From Anaerococcus degeneri (GTDB lineage: Bacteria; Bacillota; Clostridia; Tissierellales; Peptoniphilaceae): a DNA stretch of 64,000 nt. The translations under genes were made by a program, and so were the position numbers. Positions within the stretch are counted from its first letter, which is position 1; every line of letters starts with the position of its first letter. The DNA lies in contig NZ_JAGGLO010000001.1 in the NCBI RefSeq assembly GCF_017874475.1, positions 310,001 through 374,000 on the forward strand. Direction: 5' to 3'. The notes under the pieces were generated by a model, which saw only the letters and a list, made by a program, of their open reading frames with translations, did not search any database and was not told the DNA's origin. Below, piece after piece: positions 1 to 7,957 of the stretch.

Positions 1-1
1 T

Positions 2-247
2 GATGAAGGAAAAGCTTTTGAACTTTCAAGTGATCCAATGATGGATTATCTACAAGAAAGTCTTGAAGGTATCAGCCTTGGAAACTTCAAAGTAACAGAA
101 GGTTTGAAAGATATCTTAAGAAATAAAGAAATATTTGGTATTGATTTAGAAGAAGTTGGCCTTGATAAAATTGTTATAGGATACTTCGAAGAATTGTCAG
201 CTGGTCCAGGAAGTGTAAGAGCTACACTTAAAAAATATTTAGGATAG
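2..247 (+). CDS. uxuB: Mannitol dehydrogenase-family protein, C-terminal part (probable fructuronate reductase)
   Basis: The frame is open from the window edge, so only the last 81 residues are seen. The ending with G-P-G-S-V-R-A-T-L-K-K-Y-L resembles the C-terminal helical domain of mannitol dehydrogenase/fructuronate reductase family enzymes. UxuB reduces D-fructuronate to D-mannonate with NADH. The next gene, 18 nt downstream, is mannonate dehydratase, which uses that product, so fructuronate reductase is the best reading. The catalytic and NAD-binding domains lie outside the window; tagaturonate reductase or mannitol dehydrogenase cannot be excluded from this fragment alone. Confidence 0.75.
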   Translation, partial: DEGKAFELSSDPMMDYLQESLEGISLGNFKVTEGLKDILRNKEIFGIDLEEVGLDKIVIGYFEELSAGPGSVRATLKKYLG

Positions 248-265
248 AAAAGGAGAGATAAGCTT

Positions 266-1336
266 ATGAAAATGACTTTTAGACACTATGGTAATAATGA
301 CCCAATTTCACTTGAGTACATTGCCCAAATTCCAGGTGTGACTGGTGTAATGGTAATGATGAATGAGTGGGAAGCAGGTGAAGTTTGGGAAAAAGATGTA
401 TTCCAAGAATATGTTGATAAATGCCATGCTGTAGGCCTTGAATGTGAAATAATTGAGTCAATCAATGTTCACGAAGACATTAAAATGGGTCTTCCTACTA
501 GGGATAAATACATTGAAAATTACAAACAATCTCTTAGAAATGTCGCTGCTTGTGGAGTAAAGACAGTAATTTATAACTTCATGCCAGTATTTGACTGGGT
601 AAAAACCGAATTATATAAAGTTCTTCCAGATGGGTCAAACACCCTTGCTTTTGACCAAGCCAAGGTAGAAGGCCTTTCACCACGTGATATGGTAAACGAA
701 ATCCTAGATGGAGCAGGAAACTTTGAACTTCCAGGCTGGGAACCAGAAAGACTAGCCCAACTTGAAGACGTACTAGATAAGTATAAAGACATTGACGAAG
801 ATAAGTTAAGAGAAAATTATAAGTACTTTCTTGAAGCAATCATCCCAACTTGTGAAGAAGTAGGAATCAAAATGGCAGTACATCCAGATGATCCAGCTTG
901 GCCAATTTTTGATATTCCAAGAATAACTTCTACACCAGAAGACTTAGAAAAAATAGTAAACCTAGTTGACTCTCCATCAAATACACTTTGTATTTGTACA
1001 GGATCTTTAGGATCAAGAGTTGAGAATAACGTGCCAGAAATAATTAAAGATTATGCTAAAAGAGGCAAAATTGGAGCAATGCACGTAAGAAACATTAAGT
1101 TTACTGGTGAAAAACAATTCTATGAATCAGCTCACTTATCAAAATGTGGTTCTTTAGATATGTATGAAATCATGAAGGCTCTTTATGAAGGTGGCTTTGA
1201 TGGGTATCTAAGACCAGACCACGGCAGAATGATTTGGGGTGAAGAAGGTAGGGCAGGATATGGCCTATACGATAGGGCCTTAGGAGTTGCCTACTTAAAC
1301 GGTCTTTGGGAAGCAATAGATAAGGCAAGTAAATAG
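266..1336 (+). CDS. uxuA: Mannonate dehydratase
   Basis: 356 residues, normal length for UxuA, which dehydrates D-mannonate to 2-keto-3-deoxy-D-gluconate in hexuronate catabolism using Mn2+/Fe2+. Family hallmarks seen are the N-terminal MTFRHYGNNDPISLEYI block, the VHPDDPAWPIFDIPRI segment near residue 205, MHVRNIKFTGE near 275 and RPDHGRMIWGE near 318, which carry the metal and substrate ligands of this TIM-barrel enzyme. A good ribosome site (aaaggagaga) precedes the ATG. It lies 18 nt after the uxuB end, so the two are co-transcribed. A nested hairpin follows the stop codon. Confidence 0.95.
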   Translation: MKMTFRHYGNNDPISLEYIAQIPGVTGVMVMMNEWEAGEVWEKDVFQEYVDKCHAVGLECEIIESINVHEDIKMGLPTRDKYIENYKQSLRNVAACGVKTVIYNFMPVFDWVKTELYKVLPDGSNTLAFDQAKVEGLSPRDMVNEILDGAGNFELPGWEPERLAQLEDVLDKYKDIDEDKLRENYKYFLEAIIPTCEEVGIKMAVHPDDPAWPIFDIPRITSTPEDLEKIVNLVDSPSNTLCICTGSLGSRVENNVPEIIKDYAKRGKIGAMHVRNIKFTGEKQFYESAHLSKCGSLDMYEIMKALYEGGFDGYLRPDHGRMIWGEEGRAGYGLYDRALGVAYLNGLWEAIDKASK

Positions 1337-1347
1337 ATTTAGAAAAA

Positions 1348-1392
1348 GCTTAAAGATTGGGGCTTGGTTTTAAAGCCAGCCCTGGTTTAAGC
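1348..1392. repeat. Nested inverted repeat after uxuA
   Basis: Outer arms GCTTAAA (1348-1354) and TTTAAGC (1386-1392) enclose inner arms GGGCTTGG (1360-1367) and CCAGCCC (1376-1382, one bulge). No U-run follows, so it is not a classic intrinsic terminator. It could stabilise or process the uxuBA message before the TRAP genes. Confidence 0.5.
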
Positions 1393-1472
1393 AATAATTA
1401 AATTATAAGTTTGTATATAAAAATATTTAAAATGAGCTTTTGATTTTAATATTAAATTATAAAAAATAGGCC

Positions 1473-1497
1473 TATAAGTTAATAAAATTAGCTTATA
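1473..1497. promoter_or_regulatory. Dyad upstream of dctP, candidate operator
   Basis: Two 11-nt arms, TATAAGTTAAT and ATTAGCTTATA, match as an inverted repeat at 10 of 11 positions around AAA. The dyad ends 18 nt before the dctP start codon, where it would overlap the promoter or transcript start. A binding site for a uronate-responsive repressor is inferred; no regulator gene for it is visible in the window. Confidence 0.4.
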
Positions 1498-1515
1498 TGA
1501 CAGAATCGAGGAATT

Positions 1516-2538
1516 ATGATTAAAAAAATTATGAAAATTGCCTTGGGATTTATTGCTATATGCGTTTTTACAGCATGCGGTAATAAGGGACCTGATGCAG
1601 GCAAAACAATTATTAGGATTGGCCACAACCAATCTCAAAACCACCCTACCCACAAAGGATTATTGGCTTTTGAAAAATATATAGAGGATAATCTGGGGGA
1701 TAAGTATGATGTGCAAGTATTCCCATCAGAACTTCTAGGTTCGCAGACTGACATGGTTCAGCTTACACAAACTGGAGCTATAAACATGGTTGTTGCAAGT
1801 AACTCAATACTTGAAACCTTTGATGATTTCTATGAAATTTTCAACCTTCCATATCTTTTTGCTTCAAGCGATGCCTACCATGCAGTTATGGATGATAAGT
1901 TAATTACAGACCCTATATTTACATCTACTAGAGATGGTGGATTTGAGGCTGTAACCTGGCTTGATGCAGGAAGCCGTTCTTTCTATACAGTAAAAAAACC
2001 TGTAGAAAAACCTGAAGACCTTAAAGGACTAAAGATCAGAGTCCAACAATCACCAACTAACGTTAGGATGATGGAACTTTTGGGAGGCTCAGCATCTCCA
2101 ATGGGTTTTGGTGAAGTATATACAGCCCTTCAATCAAGTATCATTGACGGGGCAGAAAATAATGAAATGAGTTTAACAGATAATGGTCACGGTGAAGTTT
2201 GTAAGTATTATTCTTACGATATGCACCAAATGATACCAGATATTGTCCTTGCTAACTATGAATGGTTAGAAGGTCTTGGAGAAGACAGAGCAGTATTTGA
2301 CGAAGGATTTAAGATTATAAACAAGGTTCAAAGAGAAGAATGGACCAAAGCTGTAGAAAATGCCAAAGAAGGTGCAGTAAAAATGGGAGTTCAATTTTCA
2401 TATCCTGATCAAAAACCTTTTGTGGATGCAGTTGCACCTTTAACACAAGAAGTTTTATCAAGGAACGAAAAATTAAAACCTGTTTATGAGAAAATCCAAG
2501 AATACAACAAAAAATACCCAGCTAAGGAGGCAAAATAA
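1516..2538 (+). CDS. dctP: TRAP transporter substrate-binding lipoprotein (DctP family)
   Basis: 340 residues. A signal peptide with lipobox F-T-A-C places the lipidated Cys at residue 21, so this is a membrane-anchored extracytoplasmic solute receptor. The DctP fold is shown by the ELLGSQTDMVQLTQTGAI-like segment near 73, the SRSFYT-V-K-K-P region near 155 and LKGLKIRVQ near 170, with the conserved arginine that binds a substrate carboxylate. It delivers an acidic substrate to the DctQ-DctM Na+/H+ symporter encoded next. Placement between uxuA and uxaC points to a hexuronate (glucuronate, galacturonate or fructuronate) as substrate; that is inferred. SD is gagga, and the stop overlaps the dctQ start. 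Confidence 0.93.
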   Translation: MIKKIMKIALGFIAICVFTACGNKGPDAGKTIIRIGHNQSQNHPTHKGLLAFEKYIEDNLGDKYDVQVFPSELLGSQTDMVQLTQTGAINMVVASNSILETFDDFYEIFNLPYLFASSDAYHAVMDDKLITDPIFTSTRDGGFEAVTWLDAGSRSFYTVKKPVEKPEDLKGLKIRVQQSPTNVRMMELLGGSASPMGFGEVYTALQSSIIDGAENNEMSLTDNGHGEVCKYYSYDMHQMIPDIVLANYEWLEGLGEDRAVFDEGFKIINKVQREEWTKAVENAKEGAVKMGVQFSYPDQKPFVDAVAPLTQEVLSRNEKLKPVYEKIQEYNKKYPAKEAK

Positions 2539-3110
2539 TGAGAAAAGCCCTAGAAAATCTAATGAAATTTTTAACAGCTGGTACCCTTTTAGTCATGCTA
2601 TTATTTGTAGTTTGGCAAGTATTTACCAGATACGTCTTATCAAACCCATCAACATGGTCCGAAGAGTTGGTGTCATATTTGTTTGCATGGTCAACTCTTT
2701 TTGGAGCAAGCCTTGTTGTTAGCGAAAGAGGTCACATGAATATACCTGTATTGATTGACACAAAATCAGTTAAAACACAAAAAAATGCAAGCATATTCTC
2801 TGAAATAATGATCTTCCTATTTTCACTAATAGTTCTTACCTATGGTGGAATCAGGATTACAAACCTAGCTCTAAATCAATTGACATCTTCACTTGGAGTT
2901 GCAATAGGAATCTTTTATATACCTCTTCCAGTAGCAGGAATAATCAATATGATATTCTGTATCCTTAATATTAAGGATATCTTAGATGGCAAGGTCGAGT
3001 TCTTCCAAGCCAAATCTGCATCAGAGATTTCTGAAAGATTGGCAAATGATGCTAACGAAGTATCTAAATATGAAAATGAAGACCTAGATATAAATTTGGG
3101 AGGTAAATAA
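2538..3110 (+). CDS. dctQ: TRAP transporter small permease (DctQ family)
   Basis: 190 residues with four predicted membrane helices (about 12-32, 50-68, 88-106, 125-148) and a charged C-terminal tail. The W-S-E-E-L-V-S-Y-L-F-A-W motif after helix 1 is typical of DctQ. It pairs with DctM to form the membrane part of the transporter. ATG overlaps the dctP stop (TAATG) and its own stop overlaps the dctM start in the same way, so the three are translationally coupled. The SD aaggagg lies inside the dctP end. Confidence 0.92.
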   Translation: MRKALENLMKFLTAGTLLVMLLFVVWQVFTRYVLSNPSTWSEELVSYLFAWSTLFGASLVVSERGHMNIPVLIDTKSVKTQKNASIFSEIMIFLFSLIVLTYGGIRITNLALNQLTSSLGVAIGIFYIPLPVAGIINMIFCILNIKDILDGKVEFFQAKSASEISERLANDANEVSKYENEDLDINLGGK

Positions 3111-4411
3111 TGGGTGGACAAGCATTAGCAGTAATATTAATAGTTTTAGCAGCCCTATTGATAGTAGGAGTGCCAATTGCTTTTTCAATTGGTATAGCAT
3201 CAATAGTGACAATCATGTCAACTGTTCCATTAAATGTAGCAGTACTAACAGCAGCTCAAAGAACCTTTGTTGGTATGAGTTCCTTCACTCTTACAGCTAT
3301 TCCATTTTTTATCTTGGCTGGAAACTTTATGAATGAAGGTGGAATTGCTAAGAGATTAGTAGACTTTGTAATGGCGATTTTAGGTAAATTACCAGGAGCA
3401 CTTTTGGTAACAAACGTAGGTGCGAACGCACTTTTTGGAGCGATTTCTGGATCAGCTTCAGCAGCTGCAGCTGCAGTTGGATCTATGGTTAGATCGGGAG
3501 AAGACGAACTAGGTTATGACCGAGGTTTATCAGCAGCCACCAATGGTGCATCAGCTCCAGCAGGTCTTTTAATCCCACCATCAAATGCACTTATTACCTA
3601 TTCTTTAGTATCGGGCGGTACATCTGTAGCAGCTCTTTTCCTAGCAGGATATATTCCAGGATTAATTTGGGCCCTAGCTTGTACAATAGTAGCTGTAGCC
3701 GTAGCAAAGAAAAAAGGATACAAGGGAACCGAAGGCAAGTTTTCTTGGTCAAATCTAGGAAGAGCAACTCTAGCTGCCCTACCATCTTTAGGACTAATTG
3801 TGATAGTAATTGGTGGTATTGTAATAGGAGTATTTACAGCAACAGAAGGATCAGCTATTTCTGTTGTATATTCCTTAATCCTAGGACTTTTATATAGGAA
3901 TCTAAACTTCAAAAAAATAATAAATATCTTAGTAGAATCAGCTAAAATGAGTGCTATTGTTGTATTTTTGATAGGTGTCTCAAATATCTTATCATGGGTA
4001 ATGGCCTTTACAGGTATACCACAAATGATAGGAGAAAGTTTATTATCAATAACAACAAACCCAATAATCATCCTATTAATAATGAACGTAATCTTATTAA
4101 TATCTGGAACTTTCATGGACGTTACACCAGCTATATTAATATTTACTCCATTATTCTTACCGATTGTTCAAGAATTTGGTATTCATCCAGTACAATTTGG
4201 TCTAATTATTGTTTACAACCTATGTATTGGAAACATTACACCTCCAGTAGGTAACACCTTATTCGTAGCAATCAAGATTGGGGATACCACTCTAGCCAAG
4301 GTAATGCCATACATGCTAAGGTACTACGCTTTAATCCTAATAGGATTATTACTAGTAACTTATGTACCAGCAATATCACTAGGCCTACCACAAGCAGCAG
4401 GATTAATTTAA
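3110..4411 (+). CDS. dctM: TRAP transporter large permease (DctM family)
   Basis: 433 residues, about twelve membrane helices. Conserved DctM segments are the AIPFFILAGN motif near residue 63, the GAISGSASAAAAAVGSM loop near 114, LIPPSNALI near 154 and TPPVGNTLFVA near 374. It carries the ion and substrate path of the TRAP transporter. It starts on the dctQ stop codon. A hairpin with a T-run just after the gene suggests the transport message ends here or is attenuated before uxaC. Confidence 0.94.
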   Translation: MGGQALAVILIVLAALLIVGVPIAFSIGIASIVTIMSTVPLNVAVLTAAQRTFVGMSSFTLTAIPFFILAGNFMNEGGIAKRLVDFVMAILGKLPGALLVTNVGANALFGAISGSASAAAAAVGSMVRSGEDELGYDRGLSAATNGASAPAGLLIPPSNALITYSLVSGGTSVAALFLAGYIPGLIWALACTIVAVAVAKKKGYKGTEGKFSWSNLGRATLAALPSLGLIVIVIGGIVIGVFTATEGSAISVVYSLILGLLYRNLNFKKIINILVESAKMSAIVVFLIGVSNILSWVMAFTGIPQMIGESLLSITTNPIIILLIMNVILLISGTFMDVTPAILIFTPLFLPIVQEFGIHPVQFGLIIVYNLCIGNITPPVGNTLFVAIKIGDTTLAKVMPYMLRYYALILIGLLLVTYVPAISLGLPQAAGLI

Positions 4412-4418
4412 TATTATG

Positions 4419-4449
4419 TTGGCAGGGTGAATACCTTGCCAATATTTTT
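4419..4449 (+). terminator. Intrinsic terminator after dctM
   Basis: Stem TTGGCAGGGT/ACCTTGCCAA with a GAAT loop and one G-U pair, followed by TATTTTTA. Read-through could still feed uxaC 50 nt further on. Confidence 0.65.
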
Positions 4450-4498
4450 AACAATAATTACTACAAAAATGTATTTTTATTACCATTAGGAGGTAAAT

Positions 4499-5911
4499 AT
4501 GAAGAAGTTTCTTGATGAAAATTTTATGATTAATAATGAATTTGGACAAATGCTCTACCATAAGTATGCAGCAAAAATGCCAATATTTGATTTTCACTGC
4601 CACCTTGAAGCTAAGGAAATTTATGAGAATAAAAATATTCCATCAATTACCGAAGCTTGGCTTGGTGGAGACCATTATAAGTGGAGGATGATGAGGGCTT
4701 GTGGTGTGGAAGAAAAATACATCACAGGAGATGGATCTGACTTTGAAAAGTTTGAGAAATACGCAGAAGTAATTCCAAACCTAATAGGAAATCCAATCTA
4801 TCACTGGACTCACTTAGAACTTAAGAATTTCTTTGGTATAGATTATCCATTAAATAAGGACAATGCTAAGGAGATTTTTGATAAATGTAATGAACTTTTG
4901 GCCAAAGATGAATTTAAGCCAAGAGGTCTAATTGAGATGAGTAATGTTGCTGCAGTTTGTACAACAAATGATCCAGCAGAGGATTTAACCTACCATAAAC
5001 TCCTAGCAGAAGATGATAGTTTTAAGGTAAAAGTATTGCCAGCCTATAGGCCTGATAATGCACTTTATATTGAAAAAGACGGCTTTAAAGACTATATTAA
5101 AAAACTTTCTGATTCAGTAGGATTTGAGATTGAAAATTATTCAGACATCAAAAAAGCTCTTGTAAATAGGATGGAATATTTTAAAGAATCTGGCTGTATG
5201 GCAAGCGACCAAGCCTATGCCTTCATCCCATACAAGAGGGCAAGCGAAGAAGAACTTAATGAAATAGTTCAAAAGAAATTATCAGGTAAGAAAGTTTGCT
5301 CAGAATGTGAGGAAAAATATAAGACAGAACTTACTATTTTCTTAGCCAAAGAATATAAAAAACTTGATTGGGCGATGGAAATCCATGTTGGTGTCATTAG
5401 AAATAACTCAAAGGTCTTATTTGAAAAATTAGGTCCAGACGTAGGTGGAGATAGCCAAAACGACTTAAGTTATGCAGAAAACCTTGCAAACCTACTTTCA
5501 GATTTTGAGGAAAATGATGGCCTACCAAGAACAGTTATTTTCCCATTAAATCCAAAAGACCATTTTCCAATAGCAACAATAGGCGGATCATTTAACAGGG
5601 CAAATCCTGATAATATGCAAAATATCCAACTAGGAACAGCTTGGTGGCACCTAGACCACAAAGAAGGGATGATTGAGCAATTAAAGGTATTTTCAAGCGT
5701 AGGAGTCCTATCAAAATTCATAGGAATGCTAACAGACTCAAGATCATTCCTATCTTATCCAAGACACGAATACTTTAGAAGAATCCTCTGCAATTTCATA
5801 GGTGAATTAGTTGAAAACGGTGAATACCCAGCTGATGAAGAATTCTTAGGCAAGGTTGTGGAAGATATTTGCTATAACAATGCAAGAAAATATATAAAGA
5901 TAGATTTATAG
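4499..5911 (+). CDS. uxaC: Glucuronate isomerase (uronate isomerase)
   Basis: 470 residues, the family length. UxaC converts D-glucuronate to D-fructuronate and D-galacturonate to D-tagaturonate, the first step of the pathway. The metal motif F-D-F-H-C-H lies at residues 30-35 near the N-terminus, as in amidohydrolase-superfamily uronate isomerases, and GLPRTVIFPLNP and TAWWHLDHKEGM segments lie further on. SD aggaggt gives the start. With uxuB, uxuA and the TRAP genes it completes uptake and conversion of glucuronate to KDG; kdgK and kdgA are not in the window. A strong terminator follows. Confidence 0.95.
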   Translation: MKKFLDENFMINNEFGQMLYHKYAAKMPIFDFHCHLEAKEIYENKNIPSITEAWLGGDHYKWRMMRACGVEEKYITGDGSDFEKFEKYAEVIPNLIGNPIYHWTHLELKNFFGIDYPLNKDNAKEIFDKCNELLAKDEFKPRGLIEMSNVAAVCTTNDPAEDLTYHKLLAEDDSFKVKVLPAYRPDNALYIEKDGFKDYIKKLSDSVGFEIENYSDIKKALVNRMEYFKESGCMASDQAYAFIPYKRASEEELNEIVQKKLSGKKVCSECEEKYKTELTIFLAKEYKKLDWAMEIHVGVIRNNSKVLFEKLGPDVGGDSQNDLSYAENLANLLSDFEENDGLPRTVIFPLNPKDHFPIATIGGSFNRANPDNMQNIQLGTAWWHLDHKEGMIEQLKVFSSVGVLSKFIGMLTDSRSFLSYPRHEYFRRILCNFIGELVENGEYPADEEFLGKVVEDICYNNARKYIKIDL

Positions 5912-5927
5912 TTAAATTAATGTAAGC

Positions 5928-5971
5928 AAAAAACCTCTTAACTGGTATTTAATAAAGTTAAGAGGTTTTTT
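5928..5971. terminator. Intrinsic terminator after uxaC
   Basis: AAAAAACCTCTTAACT pairs with AGTTAAGAGGTTTTTT around a 12-nt loop. The A-run and T-run on either side let it work in both directions, so it may also stop the minus-strand genes that end at 6027. Confidence 0.85.
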
Positions 5972-6026
5972 ATTGATGTAACAATGCACTAGATTTTTAA
6001 AAAAGTGAGTTTATATTTTTCCTTAC

Positions 6027-6215
6027 TTATTTCTTTTTCAATCCTTTTGTTATGATATAAATTGTAAATCCTAGATAGACTATATAAAGAATATAAGTAA
6101 TTTCTAATGGCCAAGGAAAAGATTCTTCTGGGTGGCCTAGGGCATAGCCTATAAATGCTATGGCGATTAAAACCATGCCGAGTCCTATAAATAAAGATTT
6201 TTTAGTAGTTTTCAT
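6027..6215 (-). CDS. Small two-helix membrane protein of unknown function
   Basis: 62 residues with two hydrophobic stretches (about 9-25 and 39-56) separated by a short acidic, proline-containing loop, and a basic tail ending L-K-K-K. The start is supported by an aaggatt ribosome site inside the end of rsmI, 3 nt away, so it is co-transcribed with rsmI and the trmN-like gene. I do not recognise the family. A real gene is likely from the SD, the tight packing and the membrane pattern. Confidence 0.65.
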   Translation of the reverse strand: MKTTKKSLFIGLGMVLIAIAFIGYALGHPEESFPWPLEITYILYIVYLGFTIYIITKGLKKK

Positions 6216-6218
6216 TGA

Positions 6219-7043
6219 TCAATCCTTATCAAAGTTAATTACATATTCATAAATTTCATTTTTTGAAAAAGAACTTTCTTTTTTGATTTTTTTAACAATT
6301 TCCTTGGTAGATTTTCCGTCATTAATCATTTCCCTTATTTTATCATCAAAACTTGAAATATCATCAGTTTCTTCTTCTTTTCTGCCTTCTAAAATAAGAA
6401 CAAACTCTCCCTTAAAGGTGATTTTCTCTGGATCAATGTCTTTGATTGTGTAGGTTTTGTATTCCTCGAATTTTTTAGTTAGTTCCCTAGCAATTGTAAG
6501 CTTTCTTTCTGGAAAGATTTCTTTTAAGTCTTCGATAGTTTTTGGAAGGTTGTGGACAGAGTCAAAAATAATTGAAGTCTTTTCTTCGTTTTTTAACTTT
6601 TCGTACAATTCATTTTTTTCCTTGGATTTTTTGCCGATAAATCCATAAAATGTGAAGGCTGACATATCCTGACCAGAACCTATAAGAGCTGTTAGAATAG
6701 AGCTTGGACCAGGAAGAATTGTATACGAGATATTATTTTCAATGCATTTTTTGATTAAAATTTCTCCCGGATCAGACATGCCAGGCATACCTTGATCGCT
6801 AATTACTCCTATGGTCATGCCTTCGCTTGCTTTTTTTATCAGCTCTTCGCTTTTGGCTTGCTCGTTAAATTTGTGATAGGAAGTGAGAGGCTTAGATATG
6901 TCATAGAAGTCTAAGAGTTTTTTAGATTCTCTAGTATCTTCGCAAGCGATTAAGTCAACTTCTTTTAGGGTATTTATGGCCCTTAGGGTCATGTCTTCGA
7001 GGTTGCCGATTGATGTTGGCACAAAATATATTTGGTAGTCCAT
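6219..7043 (-). CDS. rsmI: 16S rRNA (cytidine1402-2'-O)-methyltransferase
   Basis: 274 residues. RsmI methylates the ribose of C1402 in the ribosomal P site. Family signatures are V-P-T-S-I-G-N-L-E-D-M-T-L-R-A near residue 8, I-A-C-E-D-T-R-E-S near 32, the SAM-binding ISDQGMPGMSDPGE near 80 and ILPGPSS near 108, all typical of tetrapyrrole-methylase-fold RsmI. The start follows a strong aaggagg. It overlaps the stop of the upstream methyltransferase gene by one base; the same pairing is seen beside yabB/yazA in Bacillus. Confidence 0.95.
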   Translation of the reverse strand: MDYQIYFVPTSIGNLEDMTLRAINTLKEVDLIACEDTRESKKLLDFYDISKPLTSYHKFNEQAKSEELIKKASEGMTIGVISDQGMPGMSDPGEILIKKCIENNISYTILPGPSSILTALIGSGQDMSAFTFYGFIGKKSKEKNELYEKLKNEEKTSIIFDSVHNLPKTIEDLKEIFPERKLTIARELTKKFEEYKTYTIKDIDPEKITFKGEFVLILEGRKEEETDDISSFDDKIREMINDGKSTKEIVKKIKKESSFSKNEIYEYVINFDKD

Positions 7044-7753
7044 TAGTCCTCCTTGTAGGTTCCGTTTATTTTCCTAACCTGGTCGGTATATTTTCCGTCC
7101 TTATAGATTATGATTGGGTCTTCGATTTTTATCCCGTCTTTGGCGTTTTTTACAAATTCAATTAGGATAAACTGGGGTTTGGTATTGTAGGTAGAAGATG
7201 CAAATTGTATTCTTTTCGCTTTTACATTTCCACACTTATTAAAGATTTCTACCATGCGTTCTGGTTTGTGGATCATAAAAAGCTTGCCCTTATCCTTCAA
7301 AGTTTTGTTTGCAAAGGCAAAGATGTCGTCTAAGTTTAAATATAGTTCTTGCCTTGAAATTAGGTATTCCTCGTCCTTATTTTTGATATTTTGGTCAATT
7401 TTATAATAAGGGGGATTGGTTATTATGTAATCTAGGCTATTTTCCTTAAAATTAACATTGTTTAAGTCTTCGTTTATAATTTCAATATTATTTATGCCAT
7501 TAAGGTCTAAATTTTCCTTTAGGATTTTTGCCTTGGCCTCTTGGATTTCTACGGCATAGACTTTTTCCAAATCGTAAAGGCTATTTGCCATCATTGCTAA
7601 AATTCCATTACCCGATCCAATATCGAGGAGAATTTTGTTTTTCTTCATCTTTGCAAAATCTCCCAGCAAAATCGAATCAATCCCAAAAGAATAAGCACCC
7701 TCAACGTGGATCATTTTTAATTTTGTTCTTGGTATATAATCTAGTTTTTTCAT
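7043..7753 (-). CDS. tRNA1(Val) adenine-N6-methyltransferase-like protein (TrmN6/YabB)
   Basis: 236 residues, class I SAM methyltransferase: LDIGSGNGILAMM near 42, acidic ligand in V-E-I-Q near 68 and the N6-adenine catalytic N-P-P-Y near 110. In E. coli the homologue methylates A37 of tRNA1(Val); the position modified here is unproven. It begins D-Y-I-P-R-T-K-L-K-M-I as in the Firmicutes YabB group. No Shine-Dalgarno precedes the ATG; instead a TGATATAAT extended -10 lies 6 nt upstream, so the message is probably leaderless. rsmI and a small membrane gene follow in one operon. Confidence 0.88.
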   Translation of the reverse strand: MKKLDYIPRTKLKMIHVEGAYSFGIDSILLGDFAKMKKNKILLDIGSGNGILAMMANSLYDLEKVYAVEIQEAKAKILKENLDLNGINNIEIINEDLNNVNFKENSLDYIITNPPYYKIDQNIKNKDEEYLISRQELYLNLDDIFAFANKTLKDKGKLFMIHKPERMVEIFNKCGNVKAKRIQFASSTYNTKPQFILIEFVKNAKDGIKIEDPIIIYKDGKYTDQVRKINGTYKED

Positions 7754-7759
7754 ATTTAT

Positions 7760-7768
7760 ATTATATCA
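7760..7768 (-). promoter_or_regulatory. Extended -10 promoter placing the transcript start at the ATG
   Basis: On the minus strand TG-A-TATAAT is followed by six bases and then the ATG at 7753. A normal +1 falls on or next to the A of the start codon. No clear -35 is seen, as is usual for extended -10 promoters. Confidence 0.6.
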
Positions 7769-7832
7769 GATATGGTTAATTTTTATAGTAAAATGAAATT
7801 TCTATTGGTTTTTTTGATCTTTTATCCTATAG

Positions 7833-7867
7833 AAAAAATACCAGAATTGATTATATTTCAATTCTGG
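7833..7867 (-). terminator. Intrinsic terminator of the aldehyde dehydrogenase gene
   Basis: CCAGAATTGA and TCAATTCTGG form a 10-bp stem; read on the minus strand it is followed by TATTTTTTC. It lies about 90 nt after the stop codon at 7958. Confidence 0.75.
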
Positions 7868-7957
7868 TAACAGTTTTGTTAATCATTAAGATTTAGTAAT
7901 GATTAATTAATTTTAATATAAATTTTTGCCTGAAAATTCAGCTTGAGTTGGTAAAAA

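Noticed and set aside
3598-4116. 172-codon open frame opposite dctM
   Set aside because: It lies wholly antisense to a clear DctM gene and reads as a low-complexity Ile/Thr shadow.
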